Assembly: GCF_030315745.1 (NCBI RefSeq)
Contig: NZ_JASXSH010000012.1
Span: forward strand, 62,001 to 126,000
Direction of reading: 5' to 3'
Source of the DNA: Gordonia heveisoli
GTDB lineage: Bacteria > Actinomycetota > Actinomycetes > Mycobacteriales > Mycobacteriaceae
Length of the DNA: 64,000 bases
This document shows, piece after piece, positions 9,484 to 18,471 of the stretch. Under the pieces are notes generated by a model that ran no database searches, was not told where the DNA came from, and was given only the letters and a program-made list of their open reading frames with translations. The position numbers and the translations under genes were made by a program. Every line of letters begins with the position of its first letter. The stretch's first letter is position 1.

Positions 9484-10295
9484 GCGGTGAGCACCTTACT
9501 CGTGATGCGTTCGGCCCACAGCAGACCCGCGGCCGCCAAGGCCGTGCCGATCACCAGGAGAACACCGCCCAGACCACCACCGAGCAGTATCCCCACCGGG
9601 TCGGCACCGGTTGCCTGGCCGAGCGCCAGACCGAGGACCGGGAGGCCCGCGAGCACTGCGGCGGTCGCCCGCGGACCCGCCAGTCCCGCACGCGTGCGGT
9701 CGACGAATCCTCTACGCGCCAACAAGTCCGAACGCAACGCGCAGAGCAGATCGGCCAGCGGGAGACCGTGCCGCTCGGCGATCTGCCAGGCCACCCCGAT
9801 CCGCTGCCACGATATGGCTTCAGCGGCAACGGCGGTGTCGGCGAGATCGATGACCGTGCCGCCGAGTTCGGCGCGACAGGCCATCCGTTCCACCCCCTCG
9901 ACCACCGCACCACCATGACCGTGCTCGCGGAGTTCGGTCACCGCGGCCCGACATGCGCGCACCGGTGGCGCGCCCACCGACAGTTCGGCGACCATCGCCG
10001 ACAGCACACGCACCAGGTCGTCGGCCGTACGCCCAGAACTTCTTTCCACCATGCGTTTTCGTCGAAGGAAGATGAGCGTCGTCACCGCGATAAACAGCGC
10101 CGTCGCGGCGGTTGCCGACCCGGTGCACACCATCGCGGCCGACGCTGCGACGCCACCGGCGATCACCAGCGTCGGCGACCAGGACCACCGGCGGACGCCA
10201 CGGGAGCAGAGCTCCCGCAACCGCCAATCGACACGAGAGGCCGGCCAGAGCACTGTCACCACCGCACAAGCGGCGAGCATCACCGGCACCGTCAT
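9480..10295 (-). CDS. TadB-like type II secretion system F protein
   Basis: 271 residues, the Rv3658c type. Membrane platform protein with an N-terminal helix, a second hydrophobic pair near 45-75, a cytoplasmic T2SS-F domain in the middle (GRTADDLVRVLSAMVAEL onward) and two C-terminal helices (ATAAVLAGLPVLGLALG; GGVLLVIGTALAAAGLLWA). ATGA overlap with the ATPase gene upstream and GTGA overlap with tadC downstream show tight translational coupling. Confidence 0.91.
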   Translation of the reverse strand: MTVPVMLAACAVVTVLWPASRVDWRLRELCSRGVRRWSWSPTLVIAGGVAASAAMVCTGSATAATALFIAVTTLIFLRRKRMVERSSGRTADDLVRVLSAMVAELSVGAPPVRACRAAVTELREHGHGGAVVEGVERMACRAELGGTVIDLADTAVAAEAISWQRIGVAWQIAERHGLPLADLLCALRSDLLARRGFVDRTRAGLAGPRATAAVLAGLPVLGLALGQATGADPVGILLGGGLGGVLLVIGTALAAAGLLWAERITSKVLTA

Positions 10296-11458
10296 CTCGA
10301 CGCCACCAGTTCGGCGAAACTCGCGGCCTCGTCGGTGAAACCGCTCGCGCGCAACCAGATCGGGACGATGTGCACCAGCCCGTCAGCACCTCGGCACACC
10401 ATGCCGATCTCGCTCAACGCCCGACACCCGTCGGTACCCCGCGCCACTCCCAGGACCACCTGGAGCGCCGCGGCGAGCTGGCTGTGCAGTGCCTCCCGGT
10501 TCATCCCGCCGAGTGCGGCCAGGGCTTCCATCCGGGCGGGCACCTCAGCGGTGGAATTCGCGTGGACCGTACCCGCGCTACCGTCGTGCCCGGTGTTGAG
10601 GGCGGTGAGCAGGTCGATCACCTCACCGCCGCGTACCTCACCGACGATGATGCGGTCGGGTCGCATCCGCAGCGACTGGCGGACCAATGTGCGTACCGTG
10701 ACCTCCCCCACTCCCTCGACATTCGCGGCACGCGCGACCAGCCGCACCACCTGCGGGTGGCGTGGCGACAATTCCAACGCATCCTCGACGCACAGCACTC
10801 GCTCGGCCGGATCCATCGCGCCGATCAGCGCGTTGAGGAGAGTCGTCTTCCCCGAGCCCGTGCCGCCGATGATCAGGAAGGCGAGCCGGGCGCGCAGAAT
10901 ATCGGCGATCACCGGCACGACCGACGACGGAATCGTTCCCGAGGCGATCAGATCGTCGAGGTCCTTACCCGCGGACCTCAGCACCCGCAGGGAGATGCAG
11001 GTGCCGTCGGCGGACAGCGGCGGAATGAGCGCGTGCAACCGGACCGTGTAGCCCCGGCGACCCACCCCGGAGAGCTGGCCGTCGACCCAGGGCTGCGCGT
11101 CGTCCAGCCGACGTCCGGCACTCAGAGCCAGCCGGGTGGCCAGCCTGCGCACCGACGCTTCGTCGGCGAAGGTGATCGTCGTGCGGTGCAGCCCTTCACC
11201 GCGATCGACCCACACCTGGTCGGGGCCGGTGACCAGGATGTCGGCGATGTCGGGTTCGGCCAGGAGCGGTTCGAGTTTGCCCGCCCCGGTGAGTTCGGTT
11301 TGCAGATACCGCAGGGCGGCAAGCAGTTCCGTGTCCCCGAGCATGCCGGCGGATTCCGCACGAATCGCCGCGGCGATCATCTCGGCGGTGGGTTCGGCGG
11401 CCTCCGCGGCCAGCCGTGCCCGCACCCGGTCGAGGAGTTCGTCGGCGGGTGGATTCAC
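10292..11458 (-). CDS. TadA/CpaF-type secretion ATPase
   Basis: 388 residues; hexameric GSP-E/CpaF ATPase powering the Tad-like machine (Rv3659c type). The GTG start at 11458 overlaps the CpaE-like stop by 4 nt (GTGA); longer in-frame extension is shadow of the upstream gene. Walker A GGTGSGKT is at 198-205, the Asp box around CVEDALEL at 223-230, Walker B DRIIVGEVRG at 268-277, followed by a His box (TGHDGSAGTVHANS). It belongs to the TIGR-type family named after the helicase/secretion neighbourhood, which fits the adjacent MrfA-like helicase. Confidence 0.95.
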   Translation of the reverse strand: MNPPADELLDRVRARLAAEAAEPTAEMIAAAIRAESAGMLGDTELLAALRYLQTELTGAGKLEPLLAEPDIADILVTGPDQVWVDRGEGLHRTTITFADEASVRRLATRLALSAGRRLDDAQPWVDGQLSGVGRRGYTVRLHALIPPLSADGTCISLRVLRSAGKDLDDLIASGTIPSSVVPVIADILRARLAFLIIGGTGSGKTTLLNALIGAMDPAERVLCVEDALELSPRHPQVVRLVARAANVEGVGEVTVRTLVRQSLRMRPDRIIVGEVRGGEVIDLLTALNTGHDGSAGTVHANSTAEVPARMEALAALGGMNREALHSQLAAALQVVLGVARGTDGCRALSEIGMVCRGADGLVHIVPIWLRASGFTDEAASFAELVASR

Positions 11459-12516
11459 GCCGCCATCCGTTCTTGCGCATGAACCCGGCGAAGAATGGCG
11501 TGGGCGGCGCGTCCGAGTGGAGTTCGTGCGCCTATCCGGGGTCGGCCCGCCTCCAGACGCGCGGGCAGGCGAGGATCGGGCCGGTACGCGGTCAGCAGCG
11601 GAACCCCGACCGCCTCGGCGAGCTGTCCGGCGCGCAACCCGCCGGGAGAGGGACCACGGACGCAGAGTTCGACTCGCACGTCGTGATCGAGCAGGCGGTC
11701 GACGGTGCGCCGCGCCGCCGCGCAGCCGGGCACAGTGGCGGTGCTGACCAGGACGACCAGGTCGGCCGCGGCGAGCGCCGCGTGAACCACCCCGGAGCTG
11801 GCGCGGGGGAGGTCGACAACTACGAGGTCGCCGTTGGCCCGACCTGCGTCGATGACCGCCGAGACCGTATCCGCACGCAGGTCGAGCTGCTGTTCGCGGC
11901 GCGACGACACCACCGACAACTTCTCGCCGACCGTGGGTAGGGCATGGTGAAGCGCCGCCCCGGACACCGCGCCACCGTCCAACGCCAGATCCTGCCAGCG
12001 CAGGCCGGGAACCTGTTCGGCGCCGAGTAGCAGATCGGCGCCCGGACCGAGTTCGTCGAGGTCCACCAGCAGCGTTTGCGTCTGTCCCCGCGCAGCGATC
12101 AGCGCGACAGCGATGGCGAGCACCGACGCGCCGGCCCCGCCGTGCGCACCGAGCACGGCGACCGTGCCGACCGAACGGCGACGCGGCGACCGGAGTTCTC
12201 CGAGCGCACGCACCAGCCGGTCCTCCTCGTCGGGCAGCGTGATCGCATCTCCGGCACCGAGATCCAGCGCACGGCGCCACGTCACCGGTGGTGGTTCGTC
12301 CGCAGACACCAGGACGACCCCGGCACGCCGGGACAATGAGGTGCCGGCGACCAGGTCGACCGCGGTCGGGTCGAGGACCACCGCGCCCGCTGTCCGCCAC
12401 AGCCGGCGACAATCACGCGGATCGCCGAAGTCTGGCCGGTATCCGGCAGCAGCTGCACAGCGTGCGACATCCTCGCGGAATTCGGCGCCCACCAGAGCCA
12501 ACAGGTCGTCTGTCAT
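11455..12516 (-). CDS. CpaE-like / SsdF-type ParA-family ATPase
   Basis: 353 residues (MTDDLLALVGAEFREDVARC start; 350 aa in Rv3660c). The N-terminus is a degenerate receiver-like domain. From about 140 there is a MinD/ParA domain with a deviant Walker A (GAHGGAGAS: the usual Lys positions are replaced), then LLVDLDELGPGADLLLG and LVVVDLPRAS. The mycobacterial orthologue (Ssd) is reported to affect septum formation; in Tad systems CpaE localises the machine. The ATG at 12516 is preferred over a 46-codon upstream extension that has no homologous character and approaches the 6C RNA gene. First gene of the minus-strand Tad transcript. Confidence 0.9.
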   Translation of the reverse strand: MTDDLLALVGAEFREDVARCAAAAGYRPDFGDPRDCRRLWRTAGAVVLDPTAVDLVAGTSLSRRAGVVLVSADEPPPVTWRRALDLGAGDAITLPDEEDRLVRALGELRSPRRRSVGTVAVLGAHGGAGASVLAIAVALIAARGQTQTLLVDLDELGPGADLLLGAEQVPGLRWQDLALDGGAVSGAALHHALPTVGEKLSVVSSRREQQLDLRADTVSAVIDAGRANGDLVVVDLPRASSGVVHAALAAADLVVLVSTATVPGCAAARRTVDRLLDHDVRVELCVRGPSPGGLRAGQLAEAVGVPLLTAYRPDPRLPARLEAGRPRIGARTPLGRAAHAILRRVHAQERMAA

Positions 12517-12662
12517 GCACCGATGTTGCGCCGACGTACCGATCGAACAGGCCCGATGACGGCGCCGGAAGCGAGATCTGTGGAGCGCGGTCCGGCTGTG
12601 GACAGATTTCGCCGACCGTCTCTCATCCCACTTAGAGTGCGACTTGTACATCAGAGAGGATG

Positions 12663-12780
12663 GGAAGAAAACGACCCCAGACAGAGGACAACCCCGGCCA
12701 GGGGGGGAGGAGGCCGGGGTCGTCGCGTTTCAGCCCCGGGGGGTCGGGCTGAAAGGCACCGGTTGGAAACCAACCGGGTA
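12663..12780 (-). ncRNA. 6C RNA (B11 / ncRv13660c homologue)
   Basis: On the minus strand, three consecutive hairpins: CCGGTTGG/CCAACCGG, then TTTCAGCCC/GGGCTGAAA with ACCCCCC in its loop, then ACCCCGGCC/GGCCGGGGT with a CTCCCCCCCT loop. Two stem-loops with runs of six or more C are the defining feature of actinobacterial 6C RNA. It lies between the CpaE-like gene and Rv3661, exactly where B11/6C is found in M. tuberculosis and on the same strand. An alternative 3' pairing CGACCCC/GGGGTCG followed by TTTTC gives a terminator. In mycobacteria this RNA base-pairs through its C-rich loops with G-rich mRNA leaders. Ends are estimated from promoter and terminator. Confidence 0.9.
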
Positions 12781-12786
12781 GAACCG

Positions 12787-12816
12787 ACTATACACACGCC
12801 CGCCGATTGATTGCAA
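12787..12816 (-). promoter_or_regulatory. Sigma-70-type promoter of 6C RNA
   Basis: Read on the minus strand: -35 TTGCAA (12811-12816), 18-bp spacer, -10 TATAGT (12787-12792). Predicted start about 12780, at the base of the first hairpin. Confidence 0.72.
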
Positions 12817-12944
12817 CTACAACAAAGGATGTTTACCAGGTAACGGTTTCATATCGCCACCAGCACTTTCTGGAGTCGCCCCGCTACGACGCCATCCGAC
12901 AATTCACGCACACCGACCGCCGCCATCGTCGTACGCTCATGTGA

Positions 12945-13838
12945 ATGACCGACAGCACGCCGGTCGGCGCGTCGTCGTCGGATCCGCCGCCGGAGGCACC
13001 GACCTCGACCACCACCCGGGCGACGGACTCGCCGCCGACGGTGGCCGCGTTCTTCGATCTCGACAAGACGGTGATCGCCAAGTCGAGCGCACTGGCCTTC
13101 TCCCGGCACTTCTTCGACAGCGGCCTGATCAATCGCCGCACCGTGCTCAAATCCAGCTACACCCAGCTGGTCTTCCTCCTCACCGCCGCCGACCACGACC
13201 AGATCGAACAGATTCGGCGGCACATCACGCGAATGTGCCGCGGCTGGAACGTCGAGCAGGTCAACTCGATCGTGCGCGAGACCCTCGACCAGGTGGTGTC
13301 GCCGCTGGTCTTCGCCGAGGCGGCCGAACTGATCGCCGACCACCACCGGCGCGGGCACGACGTCGTGCTGATCTCGGCGTCCGGCGTGGAACTGGTCGGG
13401 CCGATCGGCGAGTGGCTGGGTGTCGACCATGTGCGCGCGAGCCGAATGGAGATGGTGGACGGGCACTACACGGGCAACCTCGAATTCTATTGCCACGGAC
13501 CGAAGAAGGCCCGCGCGATGGAGTCGATGGCGCGGACGCACGGCTATCGACTCGCGGATTGCTACGCCTATTCGGACTCGATCACCGACATCCCGATGCT
13601 CGCCGCGGTGGGCCATCCGGCCGTGGTGAACCCGGATCGACAGCTCCGCAAACATGCCGTCGAACACGGCTGGCGTGTTCTCCGGTTCAGTCATCCGATC
13701 GCGCTACATCGCAGGCTCAGAAAACGCGCACCGGCCGTCGGCGTCGCAGTCGCCGGCGCGGCAGCGGCAGGGCTCACAATCGGTGCAATCATCCTGCGCC
13801 ACAGAGCCATCCACCACTATCAGCCCACCGCCCGATAG
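12945..13838 (+). CDS. HAD-IB family phosphatase, Rv3661-like
   Basis: 297 residues. Haloacid-dehalogenase phosphatase of the SerB/CicA type. A Pro/Ser/Thr-rich N-terminus (1-32) precedes motif I FFDLDKTVIAK with Asp38 nucleophile and Asp40. Motif II is LISASG, motif III the Lys in GPKKARAM, and motif IV AYSDSITDIPML supplies the metal-binding Asp. A C-terminal hydrophobic helix (AVAGAAAAGLTIGAIIL) suggests membrane tethering. Substrate unknown. The gene lies between 6C RNA and the Ms1-like RNA, as Rv3661 does in mycobacteria. Confidence 0.9.
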   Translation: MTDSTPVGASSSDPPPEAPTSTTTRATDSPPTVAAFFDLDKTVIAKSSALAFSRHFFDSGLINRRTVLKSSYTQLVFLLTAADHDQIEQIRRHITRMCRGWNVEQVNSIVRETLDQVVSPLVFAEAAELIADHHRRGHDVVLISASGVELVGPIGEWLGVDHVRASRMEMVDGHYTGNLEFYCHGPKKARAMESMARTHGYRLADCYAYSDSITDIPMLAAVGHPAVVNPDRQLRKHAVEHGWRVLRFSHPIALHRRLRKRAPAVGVAVAGAAAAGLTIGAIILRHRAIHHYQPTAR

Positions 13839-13880
13839 TCGGCAACACGCCCACACGCACACATCCCCCCAATCGCTTGC

Positions 13881-13896
13881 TGTGACGGCGGTCACG
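13881..13896. promoter_or_regulatory. CRP-like site at the Ms1-like RNA promoter
   Basis: TGTGACGGCGGTCACG: one mismatch from the CRP consensus TGTGA-N6-TCACA. It lies between a possible -35 TTGCTG (13877-13882) and a possible -10 TAGAAA (13900-13905), 17-bp spacing, just before the noncoding stretch read as an RNA gene. Confidence 0.55.
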
Positions 13897-13910
13897 GTGT
13901 AGAAAGGGTC

Positions 13911-14225
13911 TTACGGAAATCTCGGAAGGCAAAGTCCGACCCGGAAGAGAAGGATCGAACCCCCACGCCGAGCACTTCCCAGCACGGGCGGCAAGCACCC
14001 ACGCGGAGCGCGCCGCAATAAGGCAAAAGCGTTGTGCACCTGCGACATTACGGTTGGTAAGCGACCTGCGAGACGGTAGCGCCCCTCCGAGCGCCCAGAC
14101 CCGAGCACGGCCCGGGACGAGCAGCCACGATGGAGAGCGGCAGCACTGCAGCGCGGCCCACCGCGAACCAAACTCGTAATCCCTCGCCGAGGTGATCACA
14201 CAACCCACCAAGCACGCTTGGTAAC
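13911..14225 (+). ncRNA. Candidate Ms1 / MTS2823-type small RNA
   Basis: About 300 bp between Rv3661 and the Rv3662c-like gene that encode no plausible protein in any frame. In M. tuberculosis the abundant ~300-nt RNA MTS2823, homologue of the RNA-polymerase-binding Ms1, occupies this interval on the plus strand. Support here: position, orientation, length, a promoter with a CRP-like site just upstream, and end pairing of ATCTCGG (13919-13925) with CCGAGGT (14187-14193), consistent with a closed rod as in Ms1 and 6S RNA. Sequence identity was not checked and both ends are approximate. Confidence 0.55.
14207..14222. promoter_or_regulatory. Near-perfect palindrome ACCAAGC-AC-GCTTGGT
   Basis: Seven-bp arms around a 2-bp centre. 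It resembles TetR-family operators of actinobacteria and lies about 90 bp from the tetR remnant, so it may be a leftover operator. It could instead be a hairpin near the 3' end of the candidate Ms1-like RNA. Confidence 0.4.
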
Positions 14226-14312
14226 TTGGGTCCGTGCTACGCGGGCGGCAACCGCGCCGGAGACGGCGAGGCGGCCGCCCGCAGTGCTGTCCGGGGACGT
14301 TTTTCGCCGCCC

Positions 14313-14490
14313 TCACACCTCCACGGGCGGAAGCTGAGCTTGCAGACCGGCGATCAACACCCGCAAACCGAAGTCGAACTCCCGGTCATGGTCGAGAACC
14401 GCGAGTTCGTCGGCCGCCTCGGCGACGTGCGCGAGTCCGGCTGCCGCCATTTCTTCGTGGCGCCCGGAGAGCCCGCCCAGATTCTGGTCG
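14313..14490 (-). pseudogene. TetR-family regulator remnant (C-terminal part only)
   Basis: About 58 codons ending in a stop at 14313. The translation (LSGRHEEMAAAGLAHV, then REFDFGLRVLIAGLQAQ near the end) has the look of a TetR_C_1 ligand-domain C-terminus. The whole DNA-binding N-terminus is missing: the similarity stops where the SDR remnant on the other strand begins. It is therefore one side of a deletion scar. Confidence 0.7.
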
Positions 14491-14798
14491 GCGACGAAAG
14501 GTGCGGTCGAAGCGCTGACCCGGGCACTCGCCCTGGACAACGGCCGCGATGCCATCCGCGTCAACTGCATCCAGCCCGGTGCGGTGTACACGCCGCACGC
14601 CTGGGCCAAGGGCGCGCGTCCCGACCAGACCGATGGTCCGATGGCCGACTGGATGCGCGATGCGCGACGCAACGCCGCACCGCTGGGCGTCGAGGGCACC
14701 GGATGGGACATCGGCTACGCCGCGTTGTTCCTGGCCTCCGACGAGTCCCGGTTCATCACCGGCGTCACCCTGCCGTCGACGGCGGCCTGGTGCTGTGA
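14488..14798 (+). pseudogene. SDR oxidoreductase remnant with frameshift
   Basis: The frame opens at SATKGAVEALTRALALD, the active-site Lys region of a short-chain dehydrogenase, and continues with RVNCIQPGAVYTPHAW and FLASDESRFITGVTLP, typical of the C-terminal half. The Rossmann N-terminus (TGxxxGIG) is absent. Near 14775 one base is missing: continuing in the +1 frame restores VDGGLVL and a stop at 14798, the normal SDR ending. So the gene is 5'-truncated and frameshifted. Confidence 0.85.
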
Positions 14799-14842
14799 GG
14801 GCAGGCCCGCTCATGCAGTGAACGACGTCGACGAGACCTCGG

Positions 14843-15598
14843 TCAGCCCGCCCGCGCGGCGTCGGCGATCGACCGGGCCTCGGTCGCACCGGCTTCGAGC
14901 GCCTCGCAGCAGAAGACGATCCACTCCGCGAGTGCACGTTCGGAGCCGGTGGCGAAACCCTGCGCCAGCACCCGATAGTCGGCGACCCGTTTGAGCCAGG
15001 TCACCTCGGGTACTCCCAGATTGTGCGGGTCGAGGCCGGTGGCGGTACTCACCAACCGGGATGCGGCCCGCGCGACGATGCCGTTCGCCGTCGGGAATGC
15101 CTCCATGGCCAGGAGTTCACCGTGCACGATCGCCGCCAGGACCGGCGCAGGCGCCGAGGTCGCGCCGGTGATGAGCTGACCCAGCAGATCCAGCCGGGAC
15201 GCGACATCGGCCCCGGTCCGCGGCCGCCCCAGGTCGTCGGGGTCGTCGACGAGACCGGTCGCGGCGAGCATGTGCAGCCGGGCGAAGGCCTGCGCGGGCG
15301 CTCGGCGAAAGACGGTGGTCAGGCTGTCCAGCGAGTCCCCGTCGAGTGCCTGCGCGACGCGCATCGCCCCGGCCAGGATCGGGTCGTCGTAGTCGCCGTC
15401 GCGCCGCAGTTCCACGCTGCCGCCGTCGATCGCCGCGGACGAACGGCCCGCACGCCACGACGCCTCGGTGGCGGTTTTATCCCAGCCGCGCAGGTTGGCC
15501 GGATGCCGATGTACCGCCGACAGTGCGTCACGTGCGGATTCGGCGGCAGCGGCAACCCCGGGAAGATCGAGCAGCGGGGCCAGCGGATCGGTACTCAC
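14843..15598 (-). CDS. Degenerate Fic-fold protein, Rv3662c-like
   Basis: 251 residues, matching Rv3662c in position and length. The architecture resembles Fic proteins: GRSSAAIDGG (52-60) in the place of the SSxIEG motif, then RLH at 107-109, and MEAFPTANGIVAR (165-177) where active Fic enzymes have HPFxDGNGRxxR. Here the catalytic His is Glu166, and GNGR reads ANGI. Phe168, Asn172, Gly173 and Arg177 are kept. AMPylation by the standard mechanism is therefore unlikely; a binding or regulatory role is inferred. Fic kinship is my own motif reading, not a database hit; databases may list it as hypothetical or oxidoreductase. Confidence 0.75.
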   Translation of the reverse strand: MSTDPLAPLLDLPGVAAAAESARDALSAVHRHPANLRGWDKTATEASWRAGRSSAAIDGGSVELRRDGDYDDPILAGAMRVAQALDGDSLDSLTTVFRRAPAQAFARLHMLAATGLVDDPDDLGRPRTGADVASRLDLLGQLITGATSAPAPVLAAIVHGELLAMEAFPTANGIVARAASRLVSTATGLDPHNLGVPEVTWLKRVADYRVLAQGFATGSERALAEWIVFCCEALEAGATEARSIADAARAG

Positions 15599-15745
15599 AG
15601 ATGACGACGATAGTGGCTGCGATGCGCGGCCCGAGGCTCAGGAGCCGCACGTCCCGACTCCGCGATGCCGTTCGCCGCGGCCGTTGCGCCGCTCGTCGTG
15701 CAATAGAACGCGTTCGCCCGACCAGCACCTGCAACCCTCACCCAA

Positions 15746-15761
15746 CGTGACTACGCTCACA
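15746..15761. promoter_or_regulatory. CRP-like site upstream of acs
   Basis: CGTGACTACGCTCACA: one mismatch from TGTGA-N6-TCACA, 78 bp before the acs start codon in a 240-bp gap. Acetyl-CoA synthetase genes are CRP/cAMP targets in several bacteria, and crp lies 8 kb away. Confidence 0.55.
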
Positions 15762-15838
15762 ATCAACGCCATCACGACACCGCGTCACCATGCCGGGTAC
15801 GCGGTCCGCGCCGAGTAGTGAAAGGCTCACCGCAGACG

Positions 15839-17788
<1,950 letters not shown>

Positions 17789-17821
17789 CACACGGCGCAC
17801 CCGACCGATCGTCGGGACCAT

Positions 17822-17857
17822 CGGTGCCGCCGGATACCTTGGTGTCCGGCGGCACCG
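17822..17857 (+). terminator. Hairpin after acs
   Basis: Thirteen-bp perfect stem CGGTGCCGCCGGA (17822-17834) / TCCGGCGGCACCG (17845-17857) with a 10-nt loop, 34 nt after the acs stop. There is no T-run, as is common in GC-rich actinobacteria. Confidence 0.75.
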
Positions 17858-17942
17858 TCGTCGGTTCAAGTCCGGGTGGCACGCAACCGGAAGACCTCGC
17901 CCATGGCAACATATGGGCCATCACCGATTTACGGAGGATGCT

Positions 17943-18458
17943 GTGAGCCGCAACGAGCACGGCCTGCCGGAGCCCGCCAAGGGTTCGGTCCCGTCGATTC
18001 CACTGACCGACGCCGGTCTGGGCCGCGACGGTGAACCGACCATCGGCAACCTGGTCAAGGATGCCACCGCGAGTATGTCCACCCTCTTCCGTTCGGAAGT
18101 GGCGCTGGCCAAGACGGAGCTGGTGGGTGAGGCCAAGAAGGCCGGTGCGGGTACCGGACTGCTGGTCGTCGCCGGCGTGATGGCGTTGTACTCCAGCCTG
18201 TTCTTCTTCATCTTCCTCGGCGTCCTGCTCGACGTCTGGCTGCCCGCGTGGGCCGCCTTCCTGATCGTCTTCGTGTTGTTGCTGCTGGTCACCATCGCGG
18301 CCGCGGCAGTCGGCTATCTCCTCTTCAAACGTGTTCGGGGACCGAAGAAGACGATCGAGTCGTTCAAGGAGGTCCAGACCGTACTCCCGCACCGCGGCGA
18401 GCGGCAGGCGGCCGGCGTGATCACCCATCCGCGGACCCCGCCCGCCCGCGAAGGCTGA
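17943..18458 (+). CDS. Phage-holin-superfamily membrane protein, Rv3669-like
   Basis: 171 residues (172 in Rv3669). A GTG start follows GGAGG about 4 nt upstream. The N-terminal 70 residues are soluble (GNLVKDATASMSTLFRSEVA, AKTELVGEAKKAG, an amphipathic helix). Two transmembrane helices follow (about 78-100 and 105-128), then a basic tail. This is the DUF1469 layout of small membrane proteins that are often wrongly read as holins. It lies upstream of ephE and marP; transcriptional coupling to ephE is likely (13-nt gap). Confidence 0.87.
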   Translation: MSRNEHGLPEPAKGSVPSIPLTDAGLGRDGEPTIGNLVKDATASMSTLFRSEVALAKTELVGEAKKAGAGTGLLVVAGVMALYSSLFFFIFLGVLLDVWLPAWAAFLIVFVLLLLVTIAAAAVGYLLFKRVRGPKKTIESFKEVQTVLPHRGERQAAGVITHPRTPPAREG

Positions 18459-18471
18459 ACCGAGTACCGCA

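Noticed and set aside
9093..11051. 652-codon plus-strand frame across tadC, tadB and tadA
   Set aside because: Lies wholly antisense to three overlapping genes with clear motifs; low-complexity translation.
11455..12651. Longer form (398 aa) of the CpaE-like protein
   Set aside because: The extra 45 residues are Arg/Ser-rich, lack homology to the family and extend towards the 6C RNA; the ATG at 12516 gives the family length.
14207..14222. Palindrome as a certain TetR operator
   Set aside because: The matching tetR has lost its DNA-binding part and its promoter, and the palindrome may be an RNA hairpin, so only a low-confidence site was kept.
13789..14316. 175-codon minus-strand frame between Rv3661 and the tetR remnant
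   Set aside because: No ribosome site and Arg/Cys-rich random translation; the interval fits an RNA gene better.
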